Assembly: GCA_021372515.1 (NCBI GenBank)
Contig: JAJFUG010000068.1
Location: 1-15,264, forward strand
DNA: 15,264 bases
Direction of reading: 5' to 3'
DNA from: a bacterium
GTDB lineage: Bacteria > Gemmatimonadota > Glassbacteria > GWA2-58-10
The position numbers and the translations under genes were made by a program. This document shows positions 1-7,426 of the stretch, piece after piece. Each line of letters opens with the position of its first letter. Positions within the stretch are counted from its first letter, which is position 1. The notes below the pieces were generated by a model that saw only the letters and a program-made list of their open reading frames with translations, had not been told where the DNA came from and searched no databases.

Positions 1-1
1 G

Positions 2-592
2 GACCGTCTGCTGGCCTTTGCCCGCGCTGGCGGCACCCTGGTGTTCACGGGCGAGAGCGGCAGCCTGAACGAGTACCGTCAGCCGCGGGCGGCCAACCCG
101 CTTGCCGCCACCCTGGGCGGGGACCGTCCGGCCACGTTGGCTATGCGGGCCTATGGTAAGGGCAAGCTGGTCCATGTCCCGCGGATCGCTCCGGGGATGA
201 AAATCACCCCGGCCGCGGGCTGGCAGTTCCCGGCCAGCCAGTGGGTGCTGCCCGAAAACCACGAGGAAATCCTGCATGCGGTGTCGGATAACCTTCCGCG
301 TGGCCTTTCGGTGCAGGCCGAGGCCCCACTGACCACGGCCCTGGAGATCGTGCGCCGCCCGGAGACAAGCGAAACCCTTCTGCACTTTGTCAACTACGAC
401 CCGGCGCACCCTCTGGAGCCGTTCCGGGCTCAACTGGCCCTGGAACGGGCGAAAGTGCGGGCGGTCAAATTCCTCAGCCCCGAACAGGACAACCCCGTGC
501 CATTGGAGTTCGCCGCAGCGGGCGCGGGACAGATCACATTCCAGGTGCCGGGGTTCGGTCAGTACGGCCTGGTGGTGGTCCAGGAGAAATGA
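2..592 (+). CDS. C-terminal part of a probable glycoside-hydrolase-like protein (partial)
   Basis: The reading frame is open from the window edge to a TGA at 590-592, so only the last 196 residues are present and the true start lies upstream. A GTG at 41 is inside the frame and is not the start. The first residues read DRLLAFARAGGTLVFTGESG, which resembles the end of a Rossmann-like (GATase-like, beta-galactosidase-trimerisation-type) domain. The last ~90 residues (LLHFVNYD, then alternating hydrophobic strands ending in a GLVVVQEK tail) look like the small beta-sandwich that closes many GH42-like or uncharacterised glycosidases. No catalytic residues are within the window, so enzyme activity cannot be judged. 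The family call is a resemblance recognised by eye. The protein could be any large carbohydrate-active or Gly-rich Rossmann protein with this tail. The next gene is about 730 bp away and has its own promoter, so the two are not obviously an operon. Confidence 0.6.
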   Translation, partial: DRLLAFARAGGTLVFTGESGSLNEYRQPRAANPLAATLGGDRPATLAMRAYGKGKLVHVPRIAPGMKITPAAGWQFPASQWVLPENHEEILHAVSDNLPRGLSVQAEAPLTTALEIVRRPETSETLLHFVNYDPAHPLEPFRAQLALERAKVRAVKFLSPEQDNPVPLEFAAAGAGQITFQVPGFGQYGLVVVQEK

Positions 593-626
593 GGCAGGTG
601 CTCTCCAAAGTCCGAGCCTTACTGTA

Positions 627-650
627 GGGGCGCACACATGGGTGCGCCCC
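627..650. repeat. Short palindromic repeat (GGGGCGCAC stem)
   Basis: A perfect 9-bp inverted repeat, with arms 627-635 and 642-650 and a 6-nt loop, is preceded by GTA. It lies 35 bp after the stop of the partial upstream gene. It has no following T run, so it is a poor intrinsic terminator. It shares its GTAGGGGCG opening with the element at 1030-1062, which suggests two members of one dispersed repeat family. Confidence 0.6.
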
Positions 651-1029
651 GGGCGGCCCCAAGCGCCCTTCGGTCCTTTCGGGCAAGACCAGCAATGTCC
701 GGTTAGGAACTTGCAGTGAGAAGTCGAAAGATTGTGTTCTGCTTTGGATTCGGCCAAAGCAGCAAAGCCAGCGGGGGCCGCAAACTCGTCCGAGCCGCGA
801 CTCTGCATCAATCTTAAGTGTTTACGGAGTCCTGATTCCGCTGGCGTGTTGCAGCGGCGGCGCTGCCGCGAATCGCCGCCGGGCCATGTGGCAATTACAG
901 CCCCGGGTGTTTCAGGCTCGATTGCACGCTGCCCTGGCGGGAGGCTCAGACAGGTGTGGCCCCCAAAGGCTGAACTGCGGCGGCCTGACAGCCGCAAGCG
1001 TGTTTGACTTCCTGGGATGTCAGGGGGTG

Positions 1030-1062
1030 TCGTAGGGGCGAACACAAGGTTCGCTCCTACGA
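1030..1062. repeat. Palindromic repeat, 14-bp stem (TCGTAGGGGCGAAC)
   Basis: Arms 1030-1043 and 1049-1062 pair over 14 bp with a single G:T wobble and a 5-nt loop. The TAGGGGCGAAC...GTTCGCTCCTA form is the kind of short palindrome found dispersed in many environmental bacterial genomes. It is related to the element at 627-650 (shared GTAGGGGCG). It lies within the gene-free stretch 593-1252. Apart from the repeats listed here, I see nothing convincing in that stretch. Confidence 0.65.
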
Positions 1063-1085
1063 AAGGCGAGGCCTTCTGTTGTAGT

Positions 1086-1103
1086 GGCACGGCATGCCGT
1101 GCC
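1086..1103. repeat. Perfect 18-bp palindrome (GGCACGGCATGCCGTGCC)
   Basis: The 18 bases are exactly self-complementary. Together with the preceding GTAGT they resemble the GTAGGGGCACGGCATGCCGTGCC-type repeat that I recognise from many genomes as a dispersed intergenic element. It starts 24 bp after the previous palindrome. Confidence 0.65.
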
Positions 1104-1117
1104 CGGTCTATTGGATT

Positions 1118-1152
1118 AAATCCCCCTCGATCCCACTTTGTCAAAGGGGAAA
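1118..1152. repeat. Dispersed-type repeat with C-rich and G-rich arms around CTTTG/CAAAG
   Basis: The stretch reads AAATCCCCCTCGATCCC, then a CTTTG-T-CAAAG hairpin (1136-1146), then GGGGAAAG. This closely resembles a common intergenic repeat seen in many bacteria (AAATCCCCCT...CCCTTTG.CAAAGGGGG). It follows the 1086 palindrome by 15 bp, forming a repeat cluster between 1030 and 1152. Confidence 0.55.
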
Positions 1153-1252
1153 GCGGTCGGCCGGGCTGCCATGAATCGTGAACAGCCAAGGTGCGGTGTG
1201 TACTGTTCCCGCCGGATGGATAAAGCTTGTCGTCGCCCGCCTCGCTTCACCT

Positions 1253-1280
1253 TTGATTCCCGGTCGCAAAAGATTATATT
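1253..1280 (+). promoter_or_regulatory. Candidate sigma-70 promoter for the SDR gene
   Basis: TTGATT (1253-1258) and TATATT (1275-1280) are separated by 16 bp and match the -35/-10 consensus at 4/6 and 5/6 positions. Transcription would begin near 1287, giving a ~40-nt leader before the GTG start at 1327. This AT-rich patch stands out in a GC-rich background. Confidence 0.5.
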
Positions 1281-1326
1281 TTATGGCTGAAACAGGCGCT
1301 TCTCAACCTGTCACCCGGAGGTGCGC

Positions 1327-2130
1327 GTGACGTACAACCTGAAAAGATACGGCCAGTGGGCTATGGTCACCGGGGCCTCGGCCGGGATCGGGCTGGAGTT
1401 CGCCCGGGCGCTGGCCGCCGAGGGGCTGAACCTGATCCTCGTCGCGCGGCGGCGCGACAGGCTTCAGTCTCTGGCCGCCGAGCTGGGCGAGCGCAACGGC
1501 GTGCAGACCCTGGTGCTGGAGCAGGACCTGGCAGCCCACGGCGCGGTGGAGAGCCTCTGGGCCGCCCTGGGTGACACCCGGATCGACCTGGCCGTGCTGA
1601 ACGCCGGGGTGGGCTACTACGGCAGCCTGGTGGACCAGGAGGAGCAGGCCCTGGAGCGGATGGTCACGCTCAACTGCACCAACACCGTGCTCCTGGCCCG
1701 CCGTCTGCTGCCAGGTATGCTCGCCCGCGGACGCGGTGCGCTGATCCTGGTCTCCTCGGTCCTGGGATATTTCCCCGGTCCCTGGATTTCGGCCTACTCG
1801 GCAACCAAGGCTTTCGACCTGATGCTGGGCGAATCCCTGGCCCCGGAACTCAAGGGCACGGGCGTTGACGTGCTGAACCTCTGCCCGGCCAGCACGGAGA
1901 CCGAGTTCCACCGCGTGGCGGCCGGGGGCGACCCGGAGCGCGAGATACGCGCCCCGCACCGGGATGACCCGGCGGATGTGGTGCGCTGGGCCTTGAAAGG
2001 TCTGGGCCGCCGCATGACTGTAAGCGCCCCCACCGGGCGCCTGGCCGGCGCGGTGATCCGTTTCCTGCCGCGCGCCTGGGTCAGCGCCCTGGCCGGCAAG
2101 GTGATGTCGAAAGGGAGAGAGAAACACTGA
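1327..2130 (+). CDS. SDR-family NAD(P)-dependent oxidoreductase
   Basis: This is a classical short-chain dehydrogenase/reductase of 267 aa, the usual family length. Counting from the GTG at 1327, the cofactor-binding TGASAGIG lies at residues 15-22 and is followed by a VARRRDRL segment. Arginines there commonly favour NADP(H). LNAGVG is the structural NAG motif. A serine in ILVSSVLG and YSATK give the Ser-Tyr-Lys catalytic set. It therefore probably reduces or oxidises a carbonyl/hydroxyl substrate in the cytoplasm, but the substrate cannot be read from sequence. The start is chosen at GTG 1327 because GGAGG (1317-1321) lies 5 nt upstream. An in-frame GTG at 1321 would overlap that ribosome site. 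The next gene, surE, is 110 bp away and has its own candidate promoter, so co-transcription is possible but not required. Confidence 0.9.
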   Translation: MTYNLKRYGQWAMVTGASAGIGLEFARALAAEGLNLILVARRRDRLQSLAAELGERNGVQTLVLEQDLAAHGAVESLWAALGDTRIDLAVLNAGVGYYGSLVDQEEQALERMVTLNCTNTVLLARRLLPGMLARGRGALILVSSVLGYFPGPWISAYSATKAFDLMLGESLAPELKGTGVDVLNLCPASTETEFHRVAAGGDPEREIRAPHRDDPADVVRWALKGLGRRMTVSAPTGRLAGAVIRFLPRAWVSALAGKVMSKGREKH

Positions 2131-2156
2131 AACGGCCGCGTGCCGGCGCTGGAACA

Positions 2157-2186
2157 TTGACTGCCGGAGGCCGTGAGGGCTATATT
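2157..2186 (+). promoter_or_regulatory. Candidate sigma-70 promoter for surE-pcm-yqaA
   Basis: TTGACT (2157-2162) and TATATT (2181-2186) are each 5/6 matches to consensus with an 18-bp spacer. Initiation near 2193 would leave a ~48-nt leader before surE. It lies in the 110-bp gap after the SDR gene. Confidence 0.5.
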
Positions 2187-2240
2187 CCCGGCTCGCTGAG
2201 CTTATGGTTTCCGGAGCCGGGGCCGGATTGACGGAGAAGG

Positions 2241-3005
2241 GTGGATGATTTGGCGGAAAAACTGTTTCTGTTGACTAACGACGACGGGTACGAGGCCCTG
2301 GGCATCCGCGTGCTGGCCGATATCCTGCGCCCGCTGGGACGGGTGGTGATTGTGGCCCCCAAGACCGAGCAGAGCGCGTGCAGCCATTCGATCACCCTGC
2401 ACCGGCCGCTGAGGATCATCTCGTTCGGCAACGACCATTACGCGGTGGACGGGACCCCGACCGACTGCGTGCTCCTGGCCTCGCAGGTGCTGCTGGAACG
2501 CATCCCGGATGCGGTGTTCAGCGGGATCAACCACGGCCCCAACCTGGGCGATGATGTCCTCTATTCCGGCACCGTGGCCGGGGCGTTGGAGGGGACCCTG
2601 CTGGGGGCGCGCTCGATGTCGCTTTCCTCGTGGGACATGGAGCGTATCGCCGACAGCGAGGCCCAAACGGTTCTGGCCGGGCTGATCCGGGAGCTCCTGG
2701 CCGCCCAGGACTGGGCCTGCGACACTTTCCTGAACGTCAACCTGCCCCGGCGGGACAAGCCCATCGCCGGGGTGCGCATGGCGAGCCTCGGGCGAAGGCA
2801 TTACGCCGAGACCGTGGTCGAGAAGACCGACCCGCGGGGCAAGGTCTACTATTGGATCGGCGGGGTCAACCCGCGCTGGTACGGCGCGGCCAACTCCGAT
2901 TTCCGCCTGGTGAGCGAGGGCTTTTTCACGATCACCCCGTTGCAGTTGGATATGACCCATCACCCGAGCCTCGAAAGTTTCAGCCGTTTCGAGCGGACTT
3001 TCTGA
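2241..3005 (+). CDS. surE: 5'/3'-nucleotidase SurE
   Basis: SurE is a metal-dependent phosphatase that dephosphorylates nucleoside monophosphates and is linked to stationary-phase survival. With the GTG start the protein has 254 aa, the normal size. The N-terminal TNDDG (residues 12-16) supplies the metal-binding Asp pair. Ser45 follows in EQSACSHSIT. The hallmark SGINHGPNLGDDVLYSGTVAGA block (about 94-115) carries the conserved Asn and the phosphate-binding YSGT. All key residues are present. The start is uncertain: GTG 2241 sits only 4 nt after GGAG. TTG 2250 would give MAEKLFLLTNDDG, closer to typical SurE N-termini, with a GGAGAAGG 9 nt upstream. It is followed after 24 bp by pcm, a pairing conserved in many bacteria, where both products are considered housekeeping or damage-response functions. 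Confidence 0.95.
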   Translation: MDDLAEKLFLLTNDDGYEALGIRVLADILRPLGRVVIVAPKTEQSACSHSITLHRPLRIISFGNDHYAVDGTPTDCVLLASQVLLERIPDAVFSGINHGPNLGDDVLYSGTVAGALEGTLLGARSMSLSSWDMERIADSEAQTVLAGLIRELLAAQDWACDTFLNVNLPRRDKPIAGVRMASLGRRHYAETVVEKTDPRGKVYYWIGGVNPRWYGAANSDFRLVSEGFFTITPLQLDMTHHPSLESFSRFERTF

Positions 3006-3029
3006 CCCTCCACCCCGGGAAAGGGCCGG

Positions 3030-3665
3030 ATGGATTTCGACAAGCAGCGCAGCCGTCTGGTCGAGGAGCTTTCGGCGCAGGGCATCCGGGACAGCCGGGT
3101 GCTGGAGGCGTTCAGCCGCACCCCGCGCCACCTGTTCGTGCCCCAGGCGCTGGAGGCCCAGGCCTACCGCAACATCAGCCTGCCGCTGCCGGAGGGCCAG
3201 ACCATCTCGCAGCCCTATGTCGTGGCGCGGATGCTGGAGCTGGCCGCCCTGGGCGGCACTGAGCGGGTCCTGGAGATCGGCACCGGCAGCGGCTACCTGA
3301 CCGCTCTTCTGGCCCGGCTCTGCCAGCAGGTGTTCTCCATCGAGCGGATCGAGACCCTGGCGCGGCAGGCGCGGCGGGTCCTGGACAGCCTGAACCTGTA
3401 CAACGTGAATATCATGGTGGGGGACGGCACCCTGGGCTGGAACAAGTACCGTCCGTATGACGCCGTCCTGGTGTCCGCCGCCGGGCTGGAGATTCCGCCG
3501 GTGCTGCTCGACCAGCTCACGGAGCGCGGGCGCATGGTCCTGCCCCTGGGCGACTCCGAGCGCCAGGAGATGGTGCTGGTGAGAAAGAACGCAACCGGTA
3601 TCGTGCGAGAGAAAATAGACCTCTGCCGTTTCGTACCCCTGATCGGAAGGAACAGCTCCGGATGA
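3030..3665 (+). CDS. pcm: Protein-L-isoaspartate O-methyltransferase
   Basis: Pcm uses S-adenosylmethionine to methylate isoaspartyl residues in aged proteins, starting their repair to aspartate. The 211-aa product has the family's usual length. It shows the substrate-binding PLPEGQTISQPYVVARM segment (52-68, with the conserved Ser60), the SAM motif I VLEIGTGSGY (80-89), the acidic residue Glu104 after FSI, the GDGTLGW motif (131-137), and the C-terminal RFVPLIG (200-206). ATG 3030 is preceded by a purine-rich GGGAAAGGG. The gene lies 24 bp after surE, and its stop overlaps the next start by 4 bp (ATGA), indicating one transcript and coupled translation. No truncation or missing catalytic element is seen. 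Confidence 0.95.
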   Translation: MDFDKQRSRLVEELSAQGIRDSRVLEAFSRTPRHLFVPQALEAQAYRNISLPLPEGQTISQPYVVARMLELAALGGTERVLEIGTGSGYLTALLARLCQQVFSIERIETLARQARRVLDSLNLYNVNIMVGDGTLGWNKYRPYDAVLVSAAGLEIPPVLLDQLTERGRMVLPLGDSERQEMVLVRKNATGIVREKIDLCRFVPLIGRNSSG

Positions 3666-4312
3666 GCGACACCCAGAAAGAGAGAAGCACACAGGGCGTG
3701 GCGTCCGCCGCGCGGCCGGGCCTGCTGCGGCGGCTTTACGATTGGGTCCTGCACTGGGCCGAAACCCCCTACGGGTCGGTGGCCCTGTTTGTGAACGCTT
3801 TCGCCGAGTCCTCCTTTTTCCCGGTGCCGCCGGATGCTCTTCTGATCGCCCTGAGCATCGGCAAGCCCAAAAAAGCGTTCCGTTTCGCCCTCTGGTGCAG
3901 TGTGGCCTCGGTGCTGGGCGGGGCGGCCGGCTACCTGATCGGCTCGCTGGCCTGGGCCGTGGTGGGCGACCTTTTCTACCGTTGGGTGCCAAGTTTCAGC
4001 CCCGCGGCGTTCGAGCACGTGCGCGCCCTGTACGAGCGGTACGATTTCTGGGTCGTGTTCACCGCCGGGTTCACCCCCATCCCGTACAAGCTGATCACGA
4101 TCGGGGCTGGGGTGTTCTCGGTCAATTTTCCGGTGTTCATGCTGGCCAGCGTGCTCAGCCGCTCGGCCCGCTTTTTCCTGGTGGCCTGGCTGATCCGCAG
4201 TTTCGGCCCGCCCATCCGGGATTTCATCGACCGCTATTTCAACCTGTTGAGCATGGTGTTCCTGCTGCTGTTGCTGGGCGGGTTCATGGTGTTCAAGTAT
4301 GTGCTGCACTGA
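3662..4312 (+). CDS. YqaA/DedA-family (VTT-domain) inner-membrane protein
   Basis: This is a 216-aa polytopic membrane protein with hydrophobic segments at about 38-65, 76-103, 130-152, 157-178 and 194-213. Residues E49 and FFPVPPD (52-58), the re-entrant-like AGFTPIPYK (135-143) and the SRSARFF segment (166-172) are typical of the YqaA branch of the DedA superfamily. Members of that superfamily are proposed lipid or proton-coupled transporters, some of which flip undecaprenyl phosphate or phosphatidylethanolamine. The exact role of the YqaA branch is not established. The start ATG overlaps the pcm stop (ATGA at 3662-3665), placing it last in the surE-pcm operon. The N-terminal ~20 residues are polar and cytoplasmic-looking. 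No terminator is visible before the tRNA promoter that follows. Confidence 0.85.
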   Translation: MSDTQKERSTQGVASAARPGLLRRLYDWVLHWAETPYGSVALFVNAFAESSFFPVPPDALLIALSIGKPKKAFRFALWCSVASVLGGAAGYLIGSLAWAVVGDLFYRWVPSFSPAAFEHVRALYERYDFWVVFTAGFTPIPYKLITIGAGVFSVNFPVFMLASVLSRSARFFLVAWLIRSFGPPIRDFIDRYFNLLSMVFLLLLLGGFMVFKYVLH

Positions 4313-4330
4313 GCGAGGCTCATTTGATCC

Positions 4331-4359
4331 TTGCCAAAACCGGACGAATTTCTTATTTT
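4331..4359 (+). promoter_or_regulatory. Candidate sigma-70 promoter for tRNA-Pro
   Basis: TTGCCA (4331-4336, 5/6) and TATTTT (4354-4359, 4/6) are 17 bp apart in an AT-rich patch. Initiation near 4366 would be about 22 nt before the mature 5' end of the tRNA. Confidence 0.45.
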
Positions 4360-4387
4360 GTTTTGTCTTGATTGATTCGCAGAGTTG

Positions 4388-4465
4388 CGGGGCGTAGCGC
4401 AGTCCGGTTAGCGCGCCTGCTTCGGGAGCAGGAGGCCGGCGGTTCAAATCCGCCCGCCCCGACCA
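4388..4465 (+). tRNA. tRNA-Pro (anticodon CGG)
   Basis: A complete cloverleaf can be drawn. The acceptor arms CGGGGCG (4388-4394) and CGCCCCG (4455-4461) pair. The anticodon stem CCTGC/GCAGG (4416-4420, 4428-4432) encloses loop TTCGGGA with anticodon CGG at 4423-4425. The T arm GGCGG-TTCAAAT-CCGCC covers 4438-4454. The discriminator A is at 4462 and an encoded CCA at 4463-4465. A 5' C1 and the CGGGG acceptor are typical of tRNA-Pro. The tRNA reads CCG codons. It stands alone with its own promoter and terminator. Confidence 0.96.
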
Positions 4466-4475
4466 GTATAAAGAT

Positions 4476-4512
4476 GGGCGTCGTGGCAGCAGGACGGCGC
4501 CCTTTTTATTTA
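4476..4512 (+). terminator. Rho-independent terminator after tRNA-Pro
   Basis: Stem arms GGGCGTCGT (4476-4484) and ACGGCGCCC (4494-4502) pair over 9 bp with one G:T wobble and a 9-nt loop, followed directly by TTTTTATTTA. It is placed 10 bp after the CCA end. Confidence 0.8.
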
Positions 4513-4605
4513 TCCCTTGTTTCCTGGAATGCCTGTCAGACACTCGTTCCGAAAGTCTGCCCGGAAGCCCGGACTGCCACTCTGGTTTGCGGCGACCGAA
4601 ATATG

Positions 4606-4635
4606 TTGACACAGGTCTGAGGAGCGGAGTAATAT
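4606..4635 (+). promoter_or_regulatory. Candidate sigma-70 promoter upstream of the histidine-kinase operon
   Basis: A perfect TTGACA (4606-4611) is followed after 18 bp by TAATAT (4630-4635, 4/6). Initiation near 4642 would give a leader of about 300 nt before the kinase start at 4946. Confidence 0.45.
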
Positions 4636-4641
4636 CTTTCC

Positions 4642-4945
4642 ATGCTCCGGTCGACAGTCGGCCCGGGCTGAAATCCGGCCTCCCGAAACAGAAAAACAGG
4701 CTTTTTCAGGGGGGTGGATTTATATCGCCTTGCAGTGCAGTGAGGTATAGATATCCGGCCTGCGGTGCGCTGCAAGCCGAGGGGGAAATTTTAGTTTTCA
4801 AGGCGCAGGAATTGCGCTTTCCCGGCTGCCGGTCGGGGCCAGGCCGGGAAATTAAGCCTGAATGTTGAACACTAATTCATTCCGATTAATGACCTGCGGG
4901 AACCGAGGCAGGACTGCGCCCGGCTGACGGGGCGCCGTACGGAAC
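4642..4945 (+). other. Long presumed 5' leader of the kinase gene, no gene seen
   Basis: About 300 nt lie between the candidate promoter and the kinase start. The stretch includes G+C-rich self-complementary pieces, for example CCCGGC...GCCGGT and GGCCAGGCC around 4820-4850, and an AT-rich tract at 4851-4890. I could not match it to a riboswitch class I know. The only short frames are of a few residues. It may be an untranslated leader, or the real promoter may lie closer to the kinase. Confidence 0.3.
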
Positions 4946-7426
4946 TTGCAGCCCGCGGTGCAACCGGATAATCGATCTGCTGATTTCGCTCCCGAAAATG
5001 GATACGGTCTTTTGAACTCTTCCATCAGACTCTCGTACGAAGAACTCGAAAAGCGCCTGGCCGAGGCGGAGCGGATACTCGACTCGTTCGATCCCTCCGG
5101 TATGGGAGGCTGGCGCACCTGGCTGCCTTGGATCGCGGACAGCCAGGCCGGAGCGCGCAGTATTCTCGAGGAACTGGAGCGCCGCGTCCAGAAACGCACG
5201 GTCGACCTGGTCAAGGCTAACGAGGCGCTGCACGAGGAGATCGCCGAGCGGCGCAAGACCGAATCGGCGCTGCGCGAGAGCGAGTTGCGTTTCCGCAGCC
5301 TGTTCGAGAATTCCCCCATCGCCATCGTTCAGCTCGACCTGAGCCGCACGCAGCGTTATTTCCGGGCGTTCCTGGACAAGGACACTGCGGAGTTGGTCAA
5401 ATCCCTGTCCGTGGACAGGAATTACGCCCAGCGGCTTTTCCGCTCGATCCGGGTGGTCAATGCCAACCGGGCCTGCCTGAGACTGCACGACTCGGAATCG
5501 CTGGAAAGCTATCGCAACTTTTTTCAGTCGACATTCGCCTCCGAGACCGTGATGTCCCTGATCCGCGTGCTGAAACACCTTCAGGCCGGGAAGGAGCTGA
5601 TCAAGGAAGAGACAGTGATCCTGACCCTGACCGGACAGCGGCGCGAGGTGCTTATCGAGGTGTATGCCACCCCGGGTGATGGAGACAAATGGTCGCGGGT
5701 GGTGCTGCATTACATCGACCTGACCGAACTGAAGCGCACCGAGCGCAATCTGCGGCGTAACGAGGCCCAGTTGGCCGAGGCGCAGAGGATCGCCAATCTC
5801 GGCAGTTGGGAATGGGAACTGGCCAGTGACCGAGTCAAGTGGTCGGACACGCTCTACGAGATATTCGGCGTGTCGAGGGATACGGAGATTACGGACGCGC
5901 TGTTCATGCAGATGGTGCATCCCGATGACCGGGAGAGGATGAACGCGGTTGTGCAGGACGCGCTTAAGCACGGCCAGCGTTTCAGCCTCGACTACAGGAT
6001 CGTGCCGCCCGGCGGCGGGGAGAAAACGATCCACGAGACCGGGGAGCTGCGCTGCGACAAGGCGGGCAAGGCGGTGCGGGTGGTCGGCACGGCGCAGGAC
6101 ATCACGCGTCTGAAACAGATCCAGCAGAACCTGATCGAAGAGCGTGGCAAGCTGCGGGTGATGCTCAAATATCAGGGCTTGCAGGCCGAGGTGGCGGCCT
6201 GGCTCAACTCGCAGAACTCCATCCAGGACATCATCGGGCTGCTGCTCGAAAAGATCTGCAAGCGGCTCGATCTTCAGACCGCCTGCTTTTTCCGGGTCGA
6301 GGATACGTCCCCGTCCGGGATGTGCCTGCATAAATCGTACAATACCGATCCACAGCGGCATCTTTGCCACAGCGAGAAGGCGATACAGAACGCCCGCTAT
6401 CTGCTGCGGCAACTGCGCATCAAGGGTCTGCTGCGCCTGAGCGGCAGCCGCCCGTCCGAGAGCCGGCGCCTTGAGCGGTATTTCGGCGCCAGAAACTGCT
6501 CTCTGCTCTGCTGCCCGCTCACCCTGCGCGGCGAGGTCAAGGGATTCATCCTGTTCTGGCGCGGTGCGCCGCAGGAGTGGGACAGAAACGAGGAGGAAGT
6601 GCTGGGCACCCTGTCGGGAATGATAGCCGGGGCCTGGGAGCGTGAGCACCACCTTCAGGCCCGCCTCGAGGCTGAACGCAAGCAGACCCAGGCGGTCAGG
6701 ATGGCCGAGCAGGCGGTGCGCATGGCCTCGATCGGCGTGCTGGCCGGAGGGGTGACCCACGAGATCAACCAGCCGCTTAACGCCATGAACCTGGTGACTG
6801 AGAGCCTGATCGCCGATGTCGAGGGCGGGCTGGACCTCAAGCCCTGGCAACTGCTCGAACACCTGCGCACCATGTCGGGCCAGATCCAGCGCATCTCGGA
6901 CATTATCTCGCACATGCGGAATTTCTGGGTCGCTCCCCAGCACTCCGACAACCAGCCGTTCGACCTGGATGCGGCGGTGGATTACGCCCTGGCCCTGGTC
7001 CGCAGCCAGCTCAACAGCCACGGCGTCCGGCTGGAGCGGATCAGCGAGAACCCCGGGCTCAACCTCACCGGCAACCGGATCCACCTGGAGCAGATAACGC
7101 TCAACCTGGTGGTCAACGCCATGCAGGCCCATGACCGCGGCCGCCCGGGCGACAAGTACATCCGTGTCCGCTCGGCCCGCCAGAACGGGCGGGCGCTGCT
7201 GGAGGTGGAGGACAACGGCCCCGGGTTCCCGGAGGCGGATGTGGACAAGCTGTTCGACCCGTTCTATTCCACGCGCAAGCCCGGTGAGGGAACCGGCCTG
7301 GGCCTGGCGATAGTCAGGAAGTTCGTCGACGAGTTCGGCGGGGCTATCTCTGCGGCGCTGAACGCCTCCGGCGGGGCGACGTTCCGGATGGAATTCCCGG
7401 TCCAGCCTGCGACAACGGAGAGCTGA
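4946..7426 (+). CDS. Soluble PAS-PAS-GAF sensor histidine kinase
   Basis: This 826-aa (from TTG 4946) cytoplasmic sensor kinase has no membrane segment. A coiled-coil region (about 70-115) leads to a first PAS (about 116-260, with VVNANRACLRLH at 170-181) of the type carrying an inserted helical stretch after the first strand. A second PAS_3-like domain follows (about 283-390, LGSWEWELASDRVKWS at 285-300). A GAF-like domain spans about 410-565. The HisKA-type core has the phospho-acceptor His605 in GGVTHEINQPLN. The HATPase has its N-box around N720/N724, G1 DNGPG (756-760), F-box FDPFYST (770-776) and G2 GTGLGL (782-787), so it should be catalytically complete. It presumably phosphorylates the NtrC-type regulator whose ATG overlaps its stop by one base. 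The start is uncertain: TTG 4946 lacks a good ribosome site, a GTG at 4958 and a TTG at 5012 are alternatives, and the in-frame stop at 4925 limits extension. The ligand is unknown. Confidence 0.9.
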   Translation: MQPAVQPDNRSADFAPENGYGLLNSSIRLSYEELEKRLAEAERILDSFDPSGMGGWRTWLPWIADSQAGARSILEELERRVQKRTVDLVKANEALHEEIAERRKTESALRESELRFRSLFENSPIAIVQLDLSRTQRYFRAFLDKDTAELVKSLSVDRNYAQRLFRSIRVVNANRACLRLHDSESLESYRNFFQSTFASETVMSLIRVLKHLQAGKELIKEETVILTLTGQRREVLIEVYATPGDGDKWSRVVLHYIDLTELKRTERNLRRNEAQLAEAQRIANLGSWEWELASDRVKWSDTLYEIFGVSRDTEITDALFMQMVHPDDRERMNAVVQDALKHGQRFSLDYRIVPPGGGEKTIHETGELRCDKAGKAVRVVGTAQDITRLKQIQQNLIEERGKLRVMLKYQGLQAEVAAWLNSQNSIQDIIGLLLEKICKRLDLQTACFFRVEDTSPSGMCLHKSYNTDPQRHLCHSEKAIQNARYLLRQLRIKGLLRLSGSRPSESRRLERYFGARNCSLLCCPLTLRGEVKGFILFWRGAPQEWDRNEEEVLGTLSGMIAGAWEREHHLQARLEAERKQTQAVRMAEQAVRMASIGVLAGGVTHEINQPLNAMNLVTESLIADVEGGLDLKPWQLLEHLRTMSGQIQRISDIISHMRNFWVAPQHSDNQPFDLDAAVDYALALVRSQLNSHGVRLERISENPGLNLTGNRIHLEQITLNLVVNAMQAHDRGRPGDKYIRVRSARQNGRALLEVEDNGPGFPEADVDKLFDPFYSTRKPGEGTGLGLAIVRKFVDEFGGAISAALNASGGATFRMEFPVQPATTES

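Noticed and set aside
627-650. Intrinsic terminator for the first gene
   Set aside because: The hairpin is strong but no T run follows. It matches the repeat at 1030-1062 better.
732-1007. Plus-strand frame of 91 codons in the gap after the first gene
   Set aside because: It has no ribosome site, no recognisable motif and an Arg/Pro/Ser/Gly-rich composition typical of non-coding GC-rich DNA.
1030-1152. Possible CRISPR array, because several repeats are close together
   Set aside because: The elements are different palindromes, not one repeat with regular spacers, and no cas gene is present.
2202-3992. Minus-strand frame (596 codons) over surE, pcm and yqaA
   Set aside because: Three well-supported plus-strand genes explain the region. 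The antisense product has no recognisable motif.
4372-4620. Plus-strand frame of 82 codons over the tRNA
   Set aside because: It overlaps tRNA-Pro and its terminator and is not a plausible protein gene.
4886-7132. Very long minus-strand open frame (748 codons) over the histidine kinase
   Set aside because: It is an antisense shadow of a GC-rich gene. Its residues are His/Gln/Asp/Leu-rich without recognisable domains, while the plus strand has a full kinase.
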